A stretch of 64,000 nt of DNA from Phycisphaeraceae bacterium (lineage in GTDB: Bacteria > Planctomycetota > Phycisphaerae > Phycisphaerales > UBA1924). The notes under the pieces were generated by a model that did no database searches, was not told where the DNA came from, and saw only the letters and a program-made list of their open reading frames with translations. Position numbers and translations under genes: made by a program. Within the stretch, counting starts at the first letter, position 1. Each line of letters starts with the position of its first letter. Below are positions 9,801 through 18,709 of the stretch, one piece after another. The DNA lies in assembly GCA_019636695.1 (NCBI GenBank), contig JAHBXD010000004.1, forward strand, positions 282,845-346,844, given 5' to 3'.

Positions 9801-11567
9801 ATGCGCGTGAAGTTCAGAAACCCGGCGGTCTGTGCGGCGCTGACGGTGCTGGTGTCGCCGGCGTGGGGCGATCCGGCGCCGATGCGCGAAGGCGTGGGGC
9901 CGGGCACTCCGCTCACCGAGCTGATTGCCTCGGGCGACTGCCGCATGGTGATCATCGGGGACAGCATTTCGAATAAGAACACGAATACGGCGTTGCAGTC
10001 GTCGTATTACTGGGGGATTGTGCGCCGGTGGCGTCCGGAGGCGTGGGCAGGAATCTGCGTGCCGACGAACGCGCAGGCGCCGACGATTGCGCTGACGACG
10101 CCGAGTGCGAACACGGCGACCTTCACCATGCGGACGCTCTCGGCGTTGCCGGGGCAACGGACCTTCAGTTACGGGTATGAGCGAATCAGCGCTTCTGCGA
10201 CGTTGGATGCGGTGTGGTTCGCCGATGCCCCGGCGGGACAGCCGTTTACGGGGTCACGTCTGCTGAAGGGGGGCGCGTGGCGAAGCGGCGACTGGTTTGA
10301 CGATGTGCCGATGGGGGCGACGTTTGTGGTGCTGCGTTCGCCCGAGGGGTTGAGCGCTGTCCAGGCACGGTCGATGCGAGGACAGCAGGCGTGGATCGAG
10401 AGCGCGGAGTTTTCGCTCTCCGGGTCGGTGGGGGTGGTCGGGGTCGATGCGCCGGGGCTTGGCGCGGGCATGGGCGAGTGCGAGTTTCGGCTGACGGCGT
10501 CAGGGGTGTATGACGAATCAGCGTTGCCGAATCATCTGATCTGGCTGACGACGCGGATGTATCGGACTGACCGCACGGGTTTTCAGCTTGATGCGCTGGC
10601 GGTGGGGGGGTCGCGCCTGGCAGATTGGCTCGCGAATGGGCCGTTCGCGACGGACGAGCGGCTGCGGGAGTATTTCGCGGCGACGGGGTATCCGAATGTG
10701 TTTTCGATTCATCTCGGGGCGAACGAAGCGGCTTTCAATGAGACATGGGCGGAGAAACTGCGGGCGCTGATCGATCGGCTTGATGCCCTGAGTACGGCAA
10801 ACGGCGTGCAGCCGTGGTTTCTTCTGGTGCCGCCGTATGGCACCGAGCAGAGCATTTCGCACGCGCAGGCGCTGGCTGCGGCGGCGATCGGGTATGAGAC
10901 GGCGACGTCGGGGACATCGCGCGTAGCGGCGGATCGGATCGGGTTCATCAATGTGCCGGGGCTTCTGGGCGGGCCGATCGGCCGGTCGATGCTGATCGAC
11001 GCAATTCATCCGCGACCGGCGGGAGCCGACATGCTCGCATCGCTTTTGTGGGAGGCGCTGACGGACGAGGTGTTTCGAGAGACGTGCATCGCGGACATGA
11101 CGGGCACGAGCGACCCGGTGAACCCGCTCTACGGTGTGCCCGACGGCGTGGCGGATTTTGAAGACCTCTTTTATTTTCTGGATGCGTACGCCACGGGAGA
11201 TGTTTCGCGCGCGGACCTGACGGGGAGCGCCGACCCGAGCGATGCCCGGTATGGTGTGCCCGACGGCGTGGTCGATCAGCACGATCTGGATTATCTCGTC
11301 GCGGCGGTGATGGCGGGTGATGCCGCGCGGGGTGACCTGACGGGTTCGGCCGATCCGGTGCATCCGGATTACGGACGACCGAATGGGATTGTGGATATCG
11401 ATGATTTCTTTTACTTTCTTGACCAGTTCGTTGCCGGGAACCTAGAGCGGGCGGATTTGTCGGGTTCGACCGAGCCTTCAAGCCCGATGTACGGGGTTCC
11501 TGACGGCCTGCTGGATGCCAACGACCTGTTTTATTTCCTGGACATGTTCCAGGAAGGGTGCTGGTAA
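9801..11567 (+). CDS. Secreted SGNH/GDSL-type hydrolase with four dockerin-like repeats
   Basis: The start at 9801 gives a classic signal peptide (MRVKFRNPAVCAALTVLVSP, cleavage near AWG-D) and 588 residues. An upstream in-frame GTG at 9747 would put extra charged residues before it. SGNH blocks are visible: GDSIS near residue 54 (Ser), HLGANEA near 302 (block III) and DAIHPRP near 400 (block V Asp-His). The enzyme probably removes acyl groups from polysaccharides or esters outside the cell; the substrate is unknown. The tail (around 11088-11564) carries four dockerin-like units instead of the usual two, ending EGCW. Confidence 0.82.
   Translation: MRVKFRNPAVCAALTVLVSPAWGDPAPMREGVGPGTPLTELIASGDCRMVIIGDSISNKNTNTALQSSYYWGIVRRWRPEAWAGICVPTNAQAPTIALTTPSANTATFTMRTLSALPGQRTFSYGYERISASATLDAVWFADAPAGQPFTGSRLLKGGAWRSGDWFDDVPMGATFVVLRSPEGLSAVQARSMRGQQAWIESAEFSLSGSVGVVGVDAPGLGAGMGECEFRLTASGVYDESALPNHLIWLTTRMYRTDRTGFQLDALAVGGSRLADWLANGPFATDERLREYFAATGYPNVFSIHLGANEAAFNETWAEKLRALIDRLDALSTANGVQPWFLLVPPYGTEQSISHAQALAAAAIGYETATSGTSRVAADRIGFINVPGLLGGPIGRSMLIDAIHPRPAGADMLASLLWEALTDEVFRETCIADMTGTSDPVNPLYGVPDGVADFEDLFYFLDAYATGDVSRADLTGSADPSDARYGVPDGVVDQHDLDYLVAAVMAGDAARGDLTGSADPVHPDYGRPNGIVDIDDFFYFLDQFVAGNLERADLSGSTEPSSPMYGVPDGLLDANDLFYFLDMFQEGCW
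11088..11564 (+). repeat. Four tandem dockerin-like units
   Basis: Four units of about 40 codons each read D-x-(T/S)-G-(S/T)-x-(D/E)-P...YG-x-P-(D/N)-G. The second has lost the FFYFLD core (DLDYLVAAV), which suggests duplication followed by drift. Confidence 0.75.
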
Positions 11568-11750
11568 GAGAGGGCCGCTGCGCGCGATCGGCTTACGTTG
11601 AGCGCGCACCGAGCCACTCGTGGGGTGTTGTGCTGTGCAAGATGCGGCATAACCACGCGCAACGGGATTGCGCGGGGGCACAACGCATGCCCGGTGACGG
11701 GCAGAAGCCGCATTGGCCGGAGCGGCGCAAAGCCGTGGGCGACCGGAAGG

Positions 11751-13247
11751 TTACGGGCAGCCTGCGATGAAGATGTCGAGGAAGTAGAAGAAGTCGCTGG
11801 CATCGATCTGGCCGTCGGGGACGCCGTAGGCGGGGTCGTTGGGATCGGAACTCCCGCTGAGGTCGGCGACGGCGAGGTTGCCGGCGACGAACTGGTCGAG
11901 GAAGTAGAAGAAGTCGGCGGAGTCGACCATCTGGTCGGGGACGCCGTATCCGGGATGGCTTGGATCGCTGCTGGAGCTGAGGTCGGCGGGTGAGCAGGGG
12001 ATTTCGCAGGCATCGGGAATGCCGTCGCCGTCGGCGTCGGGCGGGGCGACGCGGGGGACGATTTTGAAGACTTCGCCGCCGTTGAGATCGCAGATGTACA
12101 GCTCGCCGTAGAAGTCTTCGCCGAAGCTGGAGATGCTGGTGATGTTGAGGCCGGGGCCGGGTGCGAGTTCGGAGGTGCGGTCGACGCTGGCGGGGAGGGG
12201 GAATCCGCCGTTGGTGTTGATGGTCCAGATCTGGTTCGAGCAGTAGTCGGCATAGAAGTAGTGCCCGAGCATTTCGGGGATGGCGCAGCCGCGGTAGAGG
12301 TATCCGCCGGTGATGGAGCAGCGGAAGGGGCTTCCGCCGCGGGAGTATTGCCGGACGGGGAAGGTCATGGTTTCGCGCGGATCGCAGTTTGAGGTGTTGT
12401 ATGCGGCGTTGCCTTCGTAGCAGCGCCAGCCGTAGTTTTCGCCGCCCGTGCTCGAGGCGGGCTGGAAGTTGATTTCTTCGATTGCATCCTGGCCGACGTC
12501 GGCAATCCAGAGATCTCCGGTGACGCGATCGAAGCCGTTGCGCCATGGATTGCGCAGGCCGTAGGCCCAGATTTCGTCATTGCCGGATATGCCGACGAAG
12601 GGGTTGTCAGCGGGTATGGCGTAATCGCGGCCGGGGTCGGCGGGGAAATCGTCGCCGTCGACATCAATGCGGAGCATTTTGCCAAGGTTGGTGTTCAGGT
12701 CTTGGCTGTTGCCGATGAGCGGGTTGTGGCCCGAGCCGGTGTCACCCGCGCCGCCGCCGTCACCGAGGGCGATGTAGAGAAAGCCGTCGGGTCCGAAGCC
12801 GATCCACCCGCCGTTGTGGTTGGCCTGAGGCTGGCTCTGGGTGAAGATGGTGTCGGGGTTTGTGGCGACGTTGTCGGCGCCGAGAATCCACTTGGAAATG
12901 ACGGAGGTTCCACCTGAGTTGGTGTAGCTGATGAAGAGCTGGCGGTTGTTCTGGAAATCGGGGTGGAAGGCGAGGCCGAGGAGGCCCTGTTCGCTCGCGG
13001 TGGAGACGGTGACGGAGAGCACGGGCGTGGGACTGAGCACGCCTGTGTCAAGATCGAGGACGCGGACGCGACCGACTGATCCTGAGCGCTGCTCGACAAT
13101 GAAGAGCAGGTTGGGGATGCCCGGTGCGTGGGTGACAAAGACGGGGCGGGCGAGTCCGACCGCGACTCGAACGGTGGTCATGGTCTGGGCATCGGCGGAA
13201 GCGGTGAGTCCCGCGGCGATGGCGATCGATAGTGCAAGCGTTCTCAT
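11751..13247 (-). CDS. Secreted glucose/sorbosone dehydrogenase-like beta-propeller protein with dockerin-like tail
   Basis: The start at 13247 has a strong GGAGGAGA upstream and begins a signal peptide (MRTLALSIAIAAGLTASADA), giving 498 residues. The body follows the PQQ-dependent sugar dehydrogenase family: GLARPVFVTHAPG, RSGSVGRV, EQGLLGLAFHPDF, GPDGFLYIALGDGGGAGD, GLRNPWRNGFD, DLWIADVGQDAIEEIN, ENYGWRCYEG. Members oxidise sugars or related alcohols in the periplasm or outside the cell. The last 80 residues are two dockerin-like repeats ending AGCP. It is convergent with the SGNH hydrolase gene. Confidence 0.87.
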   Translation of the reverse strand: MRTLALSIAIAAGLTASADAQTMTTVRVAVGLARPVFVTHAPGIPNLLFIVEQRSGSVGRVRVLDLDTGVLSPTPVLSVTVSTASEQGLLGLAFHPDFQNNRQLFISYTNSGGTSVISKWILGADNVATNPDTIFTQSQPQANHNGGWIGFGPDGFLYIALGDGGGAGDTGSGHNPLIGNSQDLNTNLGKMLRIDVDGDDFPADPGRDYAIPADNPFVGISGNDEIWAYGLRNPWRNGFDRVTGDLWIADVGQDAIEEINFQPASSTGGENYGWRCYEGNAAYNTSNCDPRETMTFPVRQYSRGGSPFRCSITGGYLYRGCAIPEMLGHYFYADYCSNQIWTINTNGGFPLPASVDRTSELAPGPGLNITSISSFGEDFYGELYICDLNGGEVFKIVPRVAPPDADGDGIPDACEIPCSPADLSSSSDPSHPGYGVPDQMVDSADFFYFLDQFVAGNLAVADLSGSSDPNDPAYGVPDGQIDASDFFYFLDIFIAGCP

Positions 13248-13408
13248 CACGTCTCCTCCGTGCACAGGGTGGGATAGGGGTTCGAGTTTGATTGTCTGCG
13301 AGGCGGGGACTTTGAACAAGCCTCGAATCGGAATTCGGGTGTGGATTGCCCGGTTTTTCGGACGTTCAGGGGCGCAGGGCGAGCATTAGGGGAATCCCGA
13401 GTAGAACA

Positions 13409-15241
13409 TCAGGCCATCGCGGTGTTTGGGGGGTCAGCGGGGTACTCAAAAGCGCGGACGAAAGGGTCAAGAAGGGGAAAGTGCGGCTCCAGATGGGCGC
13501 GATATCGGTGCCATCGCTCGACGGCGTTTCTGTAGACACTGCGTGCGATGCCCTGGTAACTGGGCGTTCGCACAGCTCTCGATTTTTTCGCAGGCTCCAG
13601 CATCGTCTCGTGCCAAGGGAGGGCGCAGAAGTCAGCGATGCGCTGAAGTTGAGCGGGTGTATCCGCCGTGAGATCTTCGTATTTGGATTCGATGTAACGC
13701 AAGCCCAGGTCAGCGCGATAGCCGATCCAGAGCGACATGACGCGGGCGTAAAGGGCGACAATGGTGTCGAGCCGGCCGAAGTGGACCATGGCGTCGTTCG
13801 CACGAAACTCAGCCATGAGTCCGCTCAGGCAACAGTCGCGCGGGTCACGTAGAGCGACGATCACGGGTGACTGCGGGAAGATGCGCCTGATGAGAGGCAG
13901 GAAGCAGATGTTCAATGGAGACTTGTCCAGCAGGCGCTTCCCTGCAAGTCGTTTGCCGAACAGGCGCTGCGCCCCGGCCCAGTATGCCGCGGCGGCGGCA
14001 GCGACGACCTCATCGGAGATGTTTCCGAGATGTCCAGGAAGGGAAGCGCCCGACGGAATGGCGCGCCGGATGGGTGCGAGCAGTTCGCGGGTCAGCAGTG
14101 GTTCTTCATCGGTCGCGACGACATCGGGGTGGCAGGAGAGCATTTGCTCAAGCAGTGTCGTACCTGAGCGAGGGAAGCCGACTAAGAAAATGGGCGATGG
14201 CGTGTCATTCCCGGGCCGGTTTCTGACCGTTCGCTTCCAATCCACGGATGCCCAGGCCGCCAAGCGCTTGGGAAAGCGATCGAGGCTGTAGCGGCGTGTC
14301 TGGGGAAGGTTGAGCCAGATTTCGCCCGACCTGACGAAGTGTTGATACGCAGCGTCGCATTCATCAAGGGTGTCGAGGACATGTCCAAGCTCGTTGTGAA
14401 CGGTAACGAGTGCGTCAGGGGGGATCGTTGGCGACTCGGCGATGAGCAGGAGGCGCCGCCGGGCATCGTTCGGGCGATGCAGCCGCCGCTCGACGCGGGC
14501 GAGTTCGAGGTGGGCCTCGCCGGCGTCAGGGGCAAGCTCGACTGCGCGGCGGCCGGCCTCGCGTGCATCCTCAAGGCGGTTCATGCGCTGCAGTACGCGG
14601 CAGAGGCTGCTCCAGGCAGGGGCGAAATCAGGGCGTAACGCGAGCGCATTTCGGAGGGCGGCCTCAGAGCCGGCAAAGTCGCGAAGGTAGTAGAGCGCGC
14701 CGGCAAGGGCATGATGCGATGCGGGGTCTTGGGGAGCAAGCGCGACCAGACGCCGCAGGGCTTTGGCGGCGAGGCGGTAGTGCAGGTGAGCACGGAGCAC
14801 ATCCGCCGCCTGAACGAGACATGCGGCCTGATCCGGCGTGAGGTCAAGGGCGCGGCTGAATGCGGTCTCTTGCTCGGGATGATTCAGCATTGCGAGGGCG
14901 ATCGCCGCGTGGAGACATGTGGCCCACCCCTGGGGGTCGCGCTCGACTGCTTGCCGCGCCGCCTCCAAAGCGCCGTTCTGGTCACGATGAGCGGCAAGGC
15001 ATTGGGCGTATTGCGCAAGAAGCGTGGGCGAGGCGACACCTTGTTCGACGACAACGCGGAGAAAGCGGGCGGCGGACGCCGCGTCGCCCTTGGCCAGAAG
15101 CATCTGCCCGAGCAGGCCGTTTGCAACGGAGTTTTCAGGATCGATGAGCAGCGCATTTCGGCATGCGTGTTCCGCTTCGCGACGCTGACCAGCGCGGAGG
15201 AAACGCTGGGCGTTCTGAAGCAGGTCAGTGGCGTCGGTCAT
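13409..15241 (-). CDS. TPR-repeat sulfotransferase
   Basis: The 610-residue product has two parts. Residues 1-330 are tandem TPR helices (for example AQRFLRAGQRREAEHACRNA). Residues 345-600 are a sulfotransferase domain whose PAPS-binding loop reads FLVGFPRSGTTLLEQ, near residue 350. A later VALRDPRDCCLSG fits the 3'-phosphate-binding segment. Proteins of this build transfer sulfate from PAPS to carbohydrates or proteins; the acceptor cannot be read from sequence. No signal peptide is seen, so it is probably cytoplasmic. Confidence 0.88.
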   Translation of the reverse strand: MTDATDLLQNAQRFLRAGQRREAEHACRNALLIDPENSVANGLLGQMLLAKGDAASAARFLRVVVEQGVASPTLLAQYAQCLAAHRDQNGALEAARQAVERDPQGWATCLHAAIALAMLNHPEQETAFSRALDLTPDQAACLVQAADVLRAHLHYRLAAKALRRLVALAPQDPASHHALAGALYYLRDFAGSEAALRNALALRPDFAPAWSSLCRVLQRMNRLEDAREAGRRAVELAPDAGEAHLELARVERRLHRPNDARRRLLLIAESPTIPPDALVTVHNELGHVLDTLDECDAAYQHFVRSGEIWLNLPQTRRYSLDRFPKRLAAWASVDWKRTVRNRPGNDTPSPIFLVGFPRSGTTLLEQMLSCHPDVVATDEEPLLTRELLAPIRRAIPSGASLPGHLGNISDEVVAAAAAAYWAGAQRLFGKRLAGKRLLDKSPLNICFLPLIRRIFPQSPVIVALRDPRDCCLSGLMAEFRANDAMVHFGRLDTIVALYARVMSLWIGYRADLGLRYIESKYEDLTADTPAQLQRIADFCALPWHETMLEPAKKSRAVRTPSYQGIARSVYRNAVERWHRYRAHLEPHFPLLDPFVRAFEYPADPPNTAMA

Positions 15242-15404
15242 TGAACAGTGTATTGAATGTGGCCAACAAAAGCGTCCGGCGATGGGGAAAAAGATGACAC
15301 GCGGCGAGAAGAACTAGTGCATACCCTTGGCTTTGCGAGGGGTGAAGCAGTCTGAACATGAGCATGGAATTACGGCGTGGACGAATTACCGTTGTCGATC
15401 CACG

Positions 15405-15429
15405 CGCATTTTTGTTGCATCAAAATGCG
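15405..15429. terminator. Inverted repeat downstream of the secreted propeller-like gene
   Basis: CGCATTTT and AAAATGCG pair perfectly across a 9-nt loop, 19 nt beyond the stop of the minus-strand gene at 15448. There is no separate T run after it, so its role as a terminator is uncertain. Confidence 0.4.
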
Positions 15430-15447
15430 AGCGACGTCACCCGCGGC

Positions 15448-17127
15448 TCACGGACAGCCCGCCACAAATATATCGAGGTAATAGAAAAAGTCGGAGGCAT
15501 CGACGATGCCGTCAGGGATGCCGTAGTCGGGGTCGTTGGGGTCGCTTGCGCCGGTGAGGTCGGCGACGGCGACGTTTCCGGCGACGAACTGATCGAGGTA
15601 GTAGAAGAAGTCGGAGGCATCGACGATGCCGTCAGGGATGCCGTAATCAGGATCATCGGGGTTTGTAGAGCCGGAAAGATCGGCCAGGCATGAAGGCGCG
15701 GGACCGAGTGTGCCGTCAAGGTTGACGTTTTGAGCAAGAATGTCGGCCTGACTATCGCCCGCGGACCATGCGACCATCGACATGCCGGCGGGCGTCGCGT
15801 CGGCGACGAGGCGTGATTTACTAGAAAGAGTGCTGTTGACGATGTGCGGCGCGGGCCACTGCGCGGTTGCGTCCGGCGAGAGACGCCACCCGAAAAGACG
15901 ACCGGCCGAGCCGCAGCAGTTTTCGAGTAGGAAAATATGGAAGCCACCGTTAGTCCAGAAGGCGGCGTCGAACGAGGATTGGACGTTCGTTCTCGGGAGG
16001 AGGGTCGTGCCTCCCGCGCCCCAGAGTGGCGTGCCGTCGGTGTCGAATCGCTGGGCGCGGTAGTCCCACTGGCTCTGGGCGGCGTTGGAGGTATTGAAGC
16101 CGAGGTAGTACTCACCCGAATCGGGGTTGTATCCGGCGGCGCTGGAGAGGCGGAGTTCGCCGCCGAGCGTCGAGCCGGGGAGACCGTCGCCGGCGAAACG
16201 AAGGGTTCCATCGGCGAGGATGTGCTGGATCCAGGCATTGCGGGCAGTGCCGTTGTCGTACCAGTTCACGACGGCGCCGCCCGCCTGATCAGAGATCATG
16301 GTCGGGAAGTAGCCGTTCTGGATGGACCGGACGGGTGTTTCGCCCGCTGGAGTCGGGTTGTAGATGATGACTTGGCTCCCCCCGTTCCAGAGCGGAGCAC
16401 CGTTGGGTGTGAATTTCTGGATGCTGAGGCCTTTTGAGGAGAGGAAACTTGTCGTTGTCGTGCGAACCCAGAGGGCCATGACCGCGCCGTCGGAAGAAGG
16501 CACAAGATCGCTGAGGGTGTACAGACGTCCGGCTTCGGAGAGGTTGACGCCCAGCCCGGCCCAGAGAGGCGCGCCGTCGGCATCGAGTCGCTGCACGTAA
16601 AACCCGGCGTTGTGCGTCCAGCCGACGACGACGGTTCCGTCGGGCAACGGTGCGACCTTGGGGTTGTTTTTCGTGTCGCTGTCGTTGGTGAGGCGCACGC
16701 CGAACCCGTTTTCACCCCAGAGCAGCTCGCCACCGGGGCTGATTTTGTTCACGGTGATATTGATGCCCCCGCCGCGATCATCACGGAAGGTGACATAGGC
16801 ATTTCCTTGGGTATCGGCGGCAAGGTCGTAATCCACCGTGGAACTGAACGATCGGTCAGCGACAAGCAGGCCCCCGGGGGCGAGCGTCGGGTGGCCGCCG
16901 GCATCGAGTTTCTGGATGCGGACGTCGTAGCCGCCAGTGGCGTTGTCGAACCAGGTGATCCAGCACCCGCCGTCGTCCGTGGCGACGATCTTGGGCTGGA
17001 CTTGCTGTCCTGGCGCACCGGCGACGACGAGCGCCTGGGAGGGGTCAGACGACCACTGCGCGGAGGCGGGGGCGTGCGCGCAGGCGGCGAGGGCAAGGGA
17101 GAGGGTGATCCTGGCGTGGGACATCAT
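15448..17127 (-). CDS. Secreted protein of unknown function (possible beta-propeller) with dockerin-like tail
   Basis: The start is one of two adjacent ATGs (17127 or 17124). Upstream is a GGAG, and the next residues form a signal peptide (MSHARITLSLALAACAHAPASA), giving about 559 residues. Blocks such as VQRLDADGAPLWAGLGV, IQKFTPNGAPLWNGG and AQRFDTDGTPLWGAGG recur, suggesting a WD/SBBP-like propeller. No enzyme motif was recognised. The last 80 residues are two dockerin-like repeats ending AGCP. It is divergent from the gene at 17312, with a palindromic operator-like site between them. Confidence 0.75.
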   Translation of the reverse strand: MMSHARITLSLALAACAHAPASAQWSSDPSQALVVAGAPGQQVQPKIVATDDGGCWITWFDNATGGYDVRIQKLDAGGHPTLAPGGLLVADRSFSSTVDYDLAADTQGNAYVTFRDDRGGGINITVNKISPGGELLWGENGFGVRLTNDSDTKNNPKVAPLPDGTVVVGWTHNAGFYVQRLDADGAPLWAGLGVNLSEAGRLYTLSDLVPSSDGAVMALWVRTTTTSFLSSKGLSIQKFTPNGAPLWNGGSQVIIYNPTPAGETPVRSIQNGYFPTMISDQAGGAVVNWYDNGTARNAWIQHILADGTLRFAGDGLPGSTLGGELRLSSAAGYNPDSGEYYLGFNTSNAAQSQWDYRAQRFDTDGTPLWGAGGTTLLPRTNVQSSFDAAFWTNGGFHIFLLENCCGSAGRLFGWRLSPDATAQWPAPHIVNSTLSSKSRLVADATPAGMSMVAWSAGDSQADILAQNVNLDGTLGPAPSCLADLSGSTNPDDPDYGIPDGIVDASDFFYYLDQFVAGNVAVADLTGASDPNDPDYGIPDGIVDASDFFYYLDIFVAGCP

Positions 17128-17235
17128 GCGTGGTTTGCTCCAGGAGAAGGCCCCTGTTTTTTTTGTTCTGAGGGGGCTTCTGATGAGAACTTCAAAAGGT
17201 CTTTGGAACCGAGCCGATAAAATAGAAAGGGTTGA

Positions 17236-17264
17236 TCTCAGAAAACACACGAAGTATTCTGAGA
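17236..17264. promoter_or_regulatory. Operator-like palindrome between divergent genes
   Basis: TCTCAGAA (17236-17243) and TTCTGAGA (17257-17264) are perfect inverted copies, 21 bp centre to centre, about two helical turns. They lie in the AT-richer 184-bp gap between the divergent starts at 17127 and 17312. This suits a dimeric helix-turn-helix repressor. Confidence 0.5.
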
Positions 17265-17311
17265 ATATCCAGTGTGATGTTGTTCGCAAGGACTTTTCCG
17301 AGGTTCCATGC

Positions 17312-18622
17312 ATGAGCAGAGTTGATGCCGCTCCGGAGACTGTCCCGGCGCCGCGTCGTCAGGGTCGGCCGCAGAACGTGATACGCCCGTTATCGCGTCA
17401 GGAGGCGATTTCGGCTGACCAGATCGGGCGTCGGCTGCACGACGAACTTCGCGGGGTGCTTGCGGCGATTGATCCGAAGCATCGGGGCGCGAGCGCGTTG
17501 TCGCGAGAGCTTGAAGTTGATCGGGCGACGTGCCAGCGGATCGTGGCTGCGACGAACCATCCTGCGGCGGGTGCTGAGACGCTTGTGCAGCTTCCGGGTG
17601 TGCAGGGGCTGCGTCAGTTTCTGGAGGCGATCGGGAGAGTGTTGTCTGGGGCTGAGGACAGACTGGCATCGGCGGCGGCGGCCGTCGACCAGTTTGAAGG
17701 ACTTCTCGGGCAGTTGGGGGGGAGCCAGCGGTTGCTTCGTCAGCGGCTTGAGTCGGGTGGGCCGCCGGGGCCTTCGGATCGCGCGATTGACGACATCGTG
17801 GTGCGGGAATCGCTTTTCACGGCGGCAGCGCAGTTGACGGGACGTCGATCGCGCGTGAACGTGACTACATCGATCATTCGTCCGTTGCCGGGAGATCCAT
17901 TCAAGACCGAGGCCGTGCGTGTGCGTGCGTTGCTGGGGCATACCTGGTCGAACCCGGCGGTGCCGTTGGAGATCGGCCAGGCGCGAGCATCGGCGTTGCC
18001 GGAGGGGCAGGCGGCTTTCGGGACGTTGGACGCGATGCCTTCGACGGGGAAGACCCCGAGTTCATTGCTCGCGCCGTTTTGTTCGCACCCTCTGCCGCGG
18101 GTGATCGGCCGCGCGGGGGGGAACCGGGTGACGTATGTGGTGGATGCCGCGCGACCTGAAGAGTCATCGCCGATGGATGTGGTCTTGGCGCATCGCGTGA
18201 CAGCGCCGGATGCACACCCGGCGCTGCTTCGCCCGGCGATCGGCGAGGTGTGGTCGATTCAGAATCTGCCGGCGCAGCACCTGATCTTTGATGTGTTTCT
18301 GCATCGTGACATCGCCCGACGGTGCATTCCATCGCTTGAGCTGCACCTGTTGACCCCGAGTGAACCCGCGCACGGCATGAGCCGCTGGTCAACGCGAATT
18401 CCGACGCAGCCGCGGCTTGAGATTCTGGGACCGGGGATCGCAGCGGCGGAGACGCCGTTGTATCCGCGGTATACCGAGATGCTGAGTTACGTGTTTGAAC
18501 AGGTGGGGTGGTCTCGGACGGAGTTTGTGGGCTATCGGTGCCAGGTGGCGTATCCGGTCTGGCGGGCGGACTATGGGATGCTGTTTGATTTCACGGGGAA
18601 TGAACTGACGCCGCCTGCTTGA
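17312..18622 (+). CDS. Protein of unknown function, possibly DNA-binding
   Basis: The start at 17312 is the first ATG after the operator-like palindrome, with GAGG upstream, giving 436 residues. An in-frame extension back to 16937 would run antisense through the divergent gene and was rejected. Residues 40-75 (around ALSRELEVDRATCQRIVAAT) could form a helix-turn-helix. A charged, possibly coiled-coil segment (residues 90-145) follows, then a C-terminal globular region without recognised motifs. No signal peptide or membrane helix is seen. A role as regulator of itself and the neighbouring secreted gene is inference from position only. Confidence 0.6.
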   Translation: MSRVDAAPETVPAPRRQGRPQNVIRPLSRQEAISADQIGRRLHDELRGVLAAIDPKHRGASALSRELEVDRATCQRIVAATNHPAAGAETLVQLPGVQGLRQFLEAIGRVLSGAEDRLASAAAAVDQFEGLLGQLGGSQRLLRQRLESGGPPGPSDRAIDDIVVRESLFTAAAQLTGRRSRVNVTTSIIRPLPGDPFKTEAVRVRALLGHTWSNPAVPLEIGQARASALPEGQAAFGTLDAMPSTGKTPSSLLAPFCSHPLPRVIGRAGGNRVTYVVDAARPEESSPMDVVLAHRVTAPDAHPALLRPAIGEVWSIQNLPAQHLIFDVFLHRDIARRCIPSLELHLLTPSEPAHGMSRWSTRIPTQPRLEILGPGIAAAETPLYPRYTEMLSYVFEQVGWSRTEFVGYRCQVAYPVWRADYGMLFDFTGNELTPPA

Positions 18623-18647
18623 ATCGTGCGGGGTTCGGTGAGCGCGC

Positions 18648-18685
18648 AAAAAAGCAAGCGGCCCGGGAAAGTCCGGACCGCTTGC
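18648..18685 (-). terminator. Terminator of the reprolysin-type protease gene
   Basis: On the minus strand, the GCAAGCGG / CCGCTTGC stem with an inner CCGG/CCGG extension (one mismatch) is followed by six T. It lies 25 nt past the stop at 18710 and may serve both convergent genes. Confidence 0.8.
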
Positions 18686-18709
18686 GGTGTGAGGCAGTTT
18701 GATGCTCGC

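Noticed and set aside
9003..10157. 384-residue minus-strand ORF across the end of tkt and the start of the SGNH gene
   Set aside because: Arg/His-rich low-complexity translation typical of the antisense of GC-rich genes; no start signal or domain.
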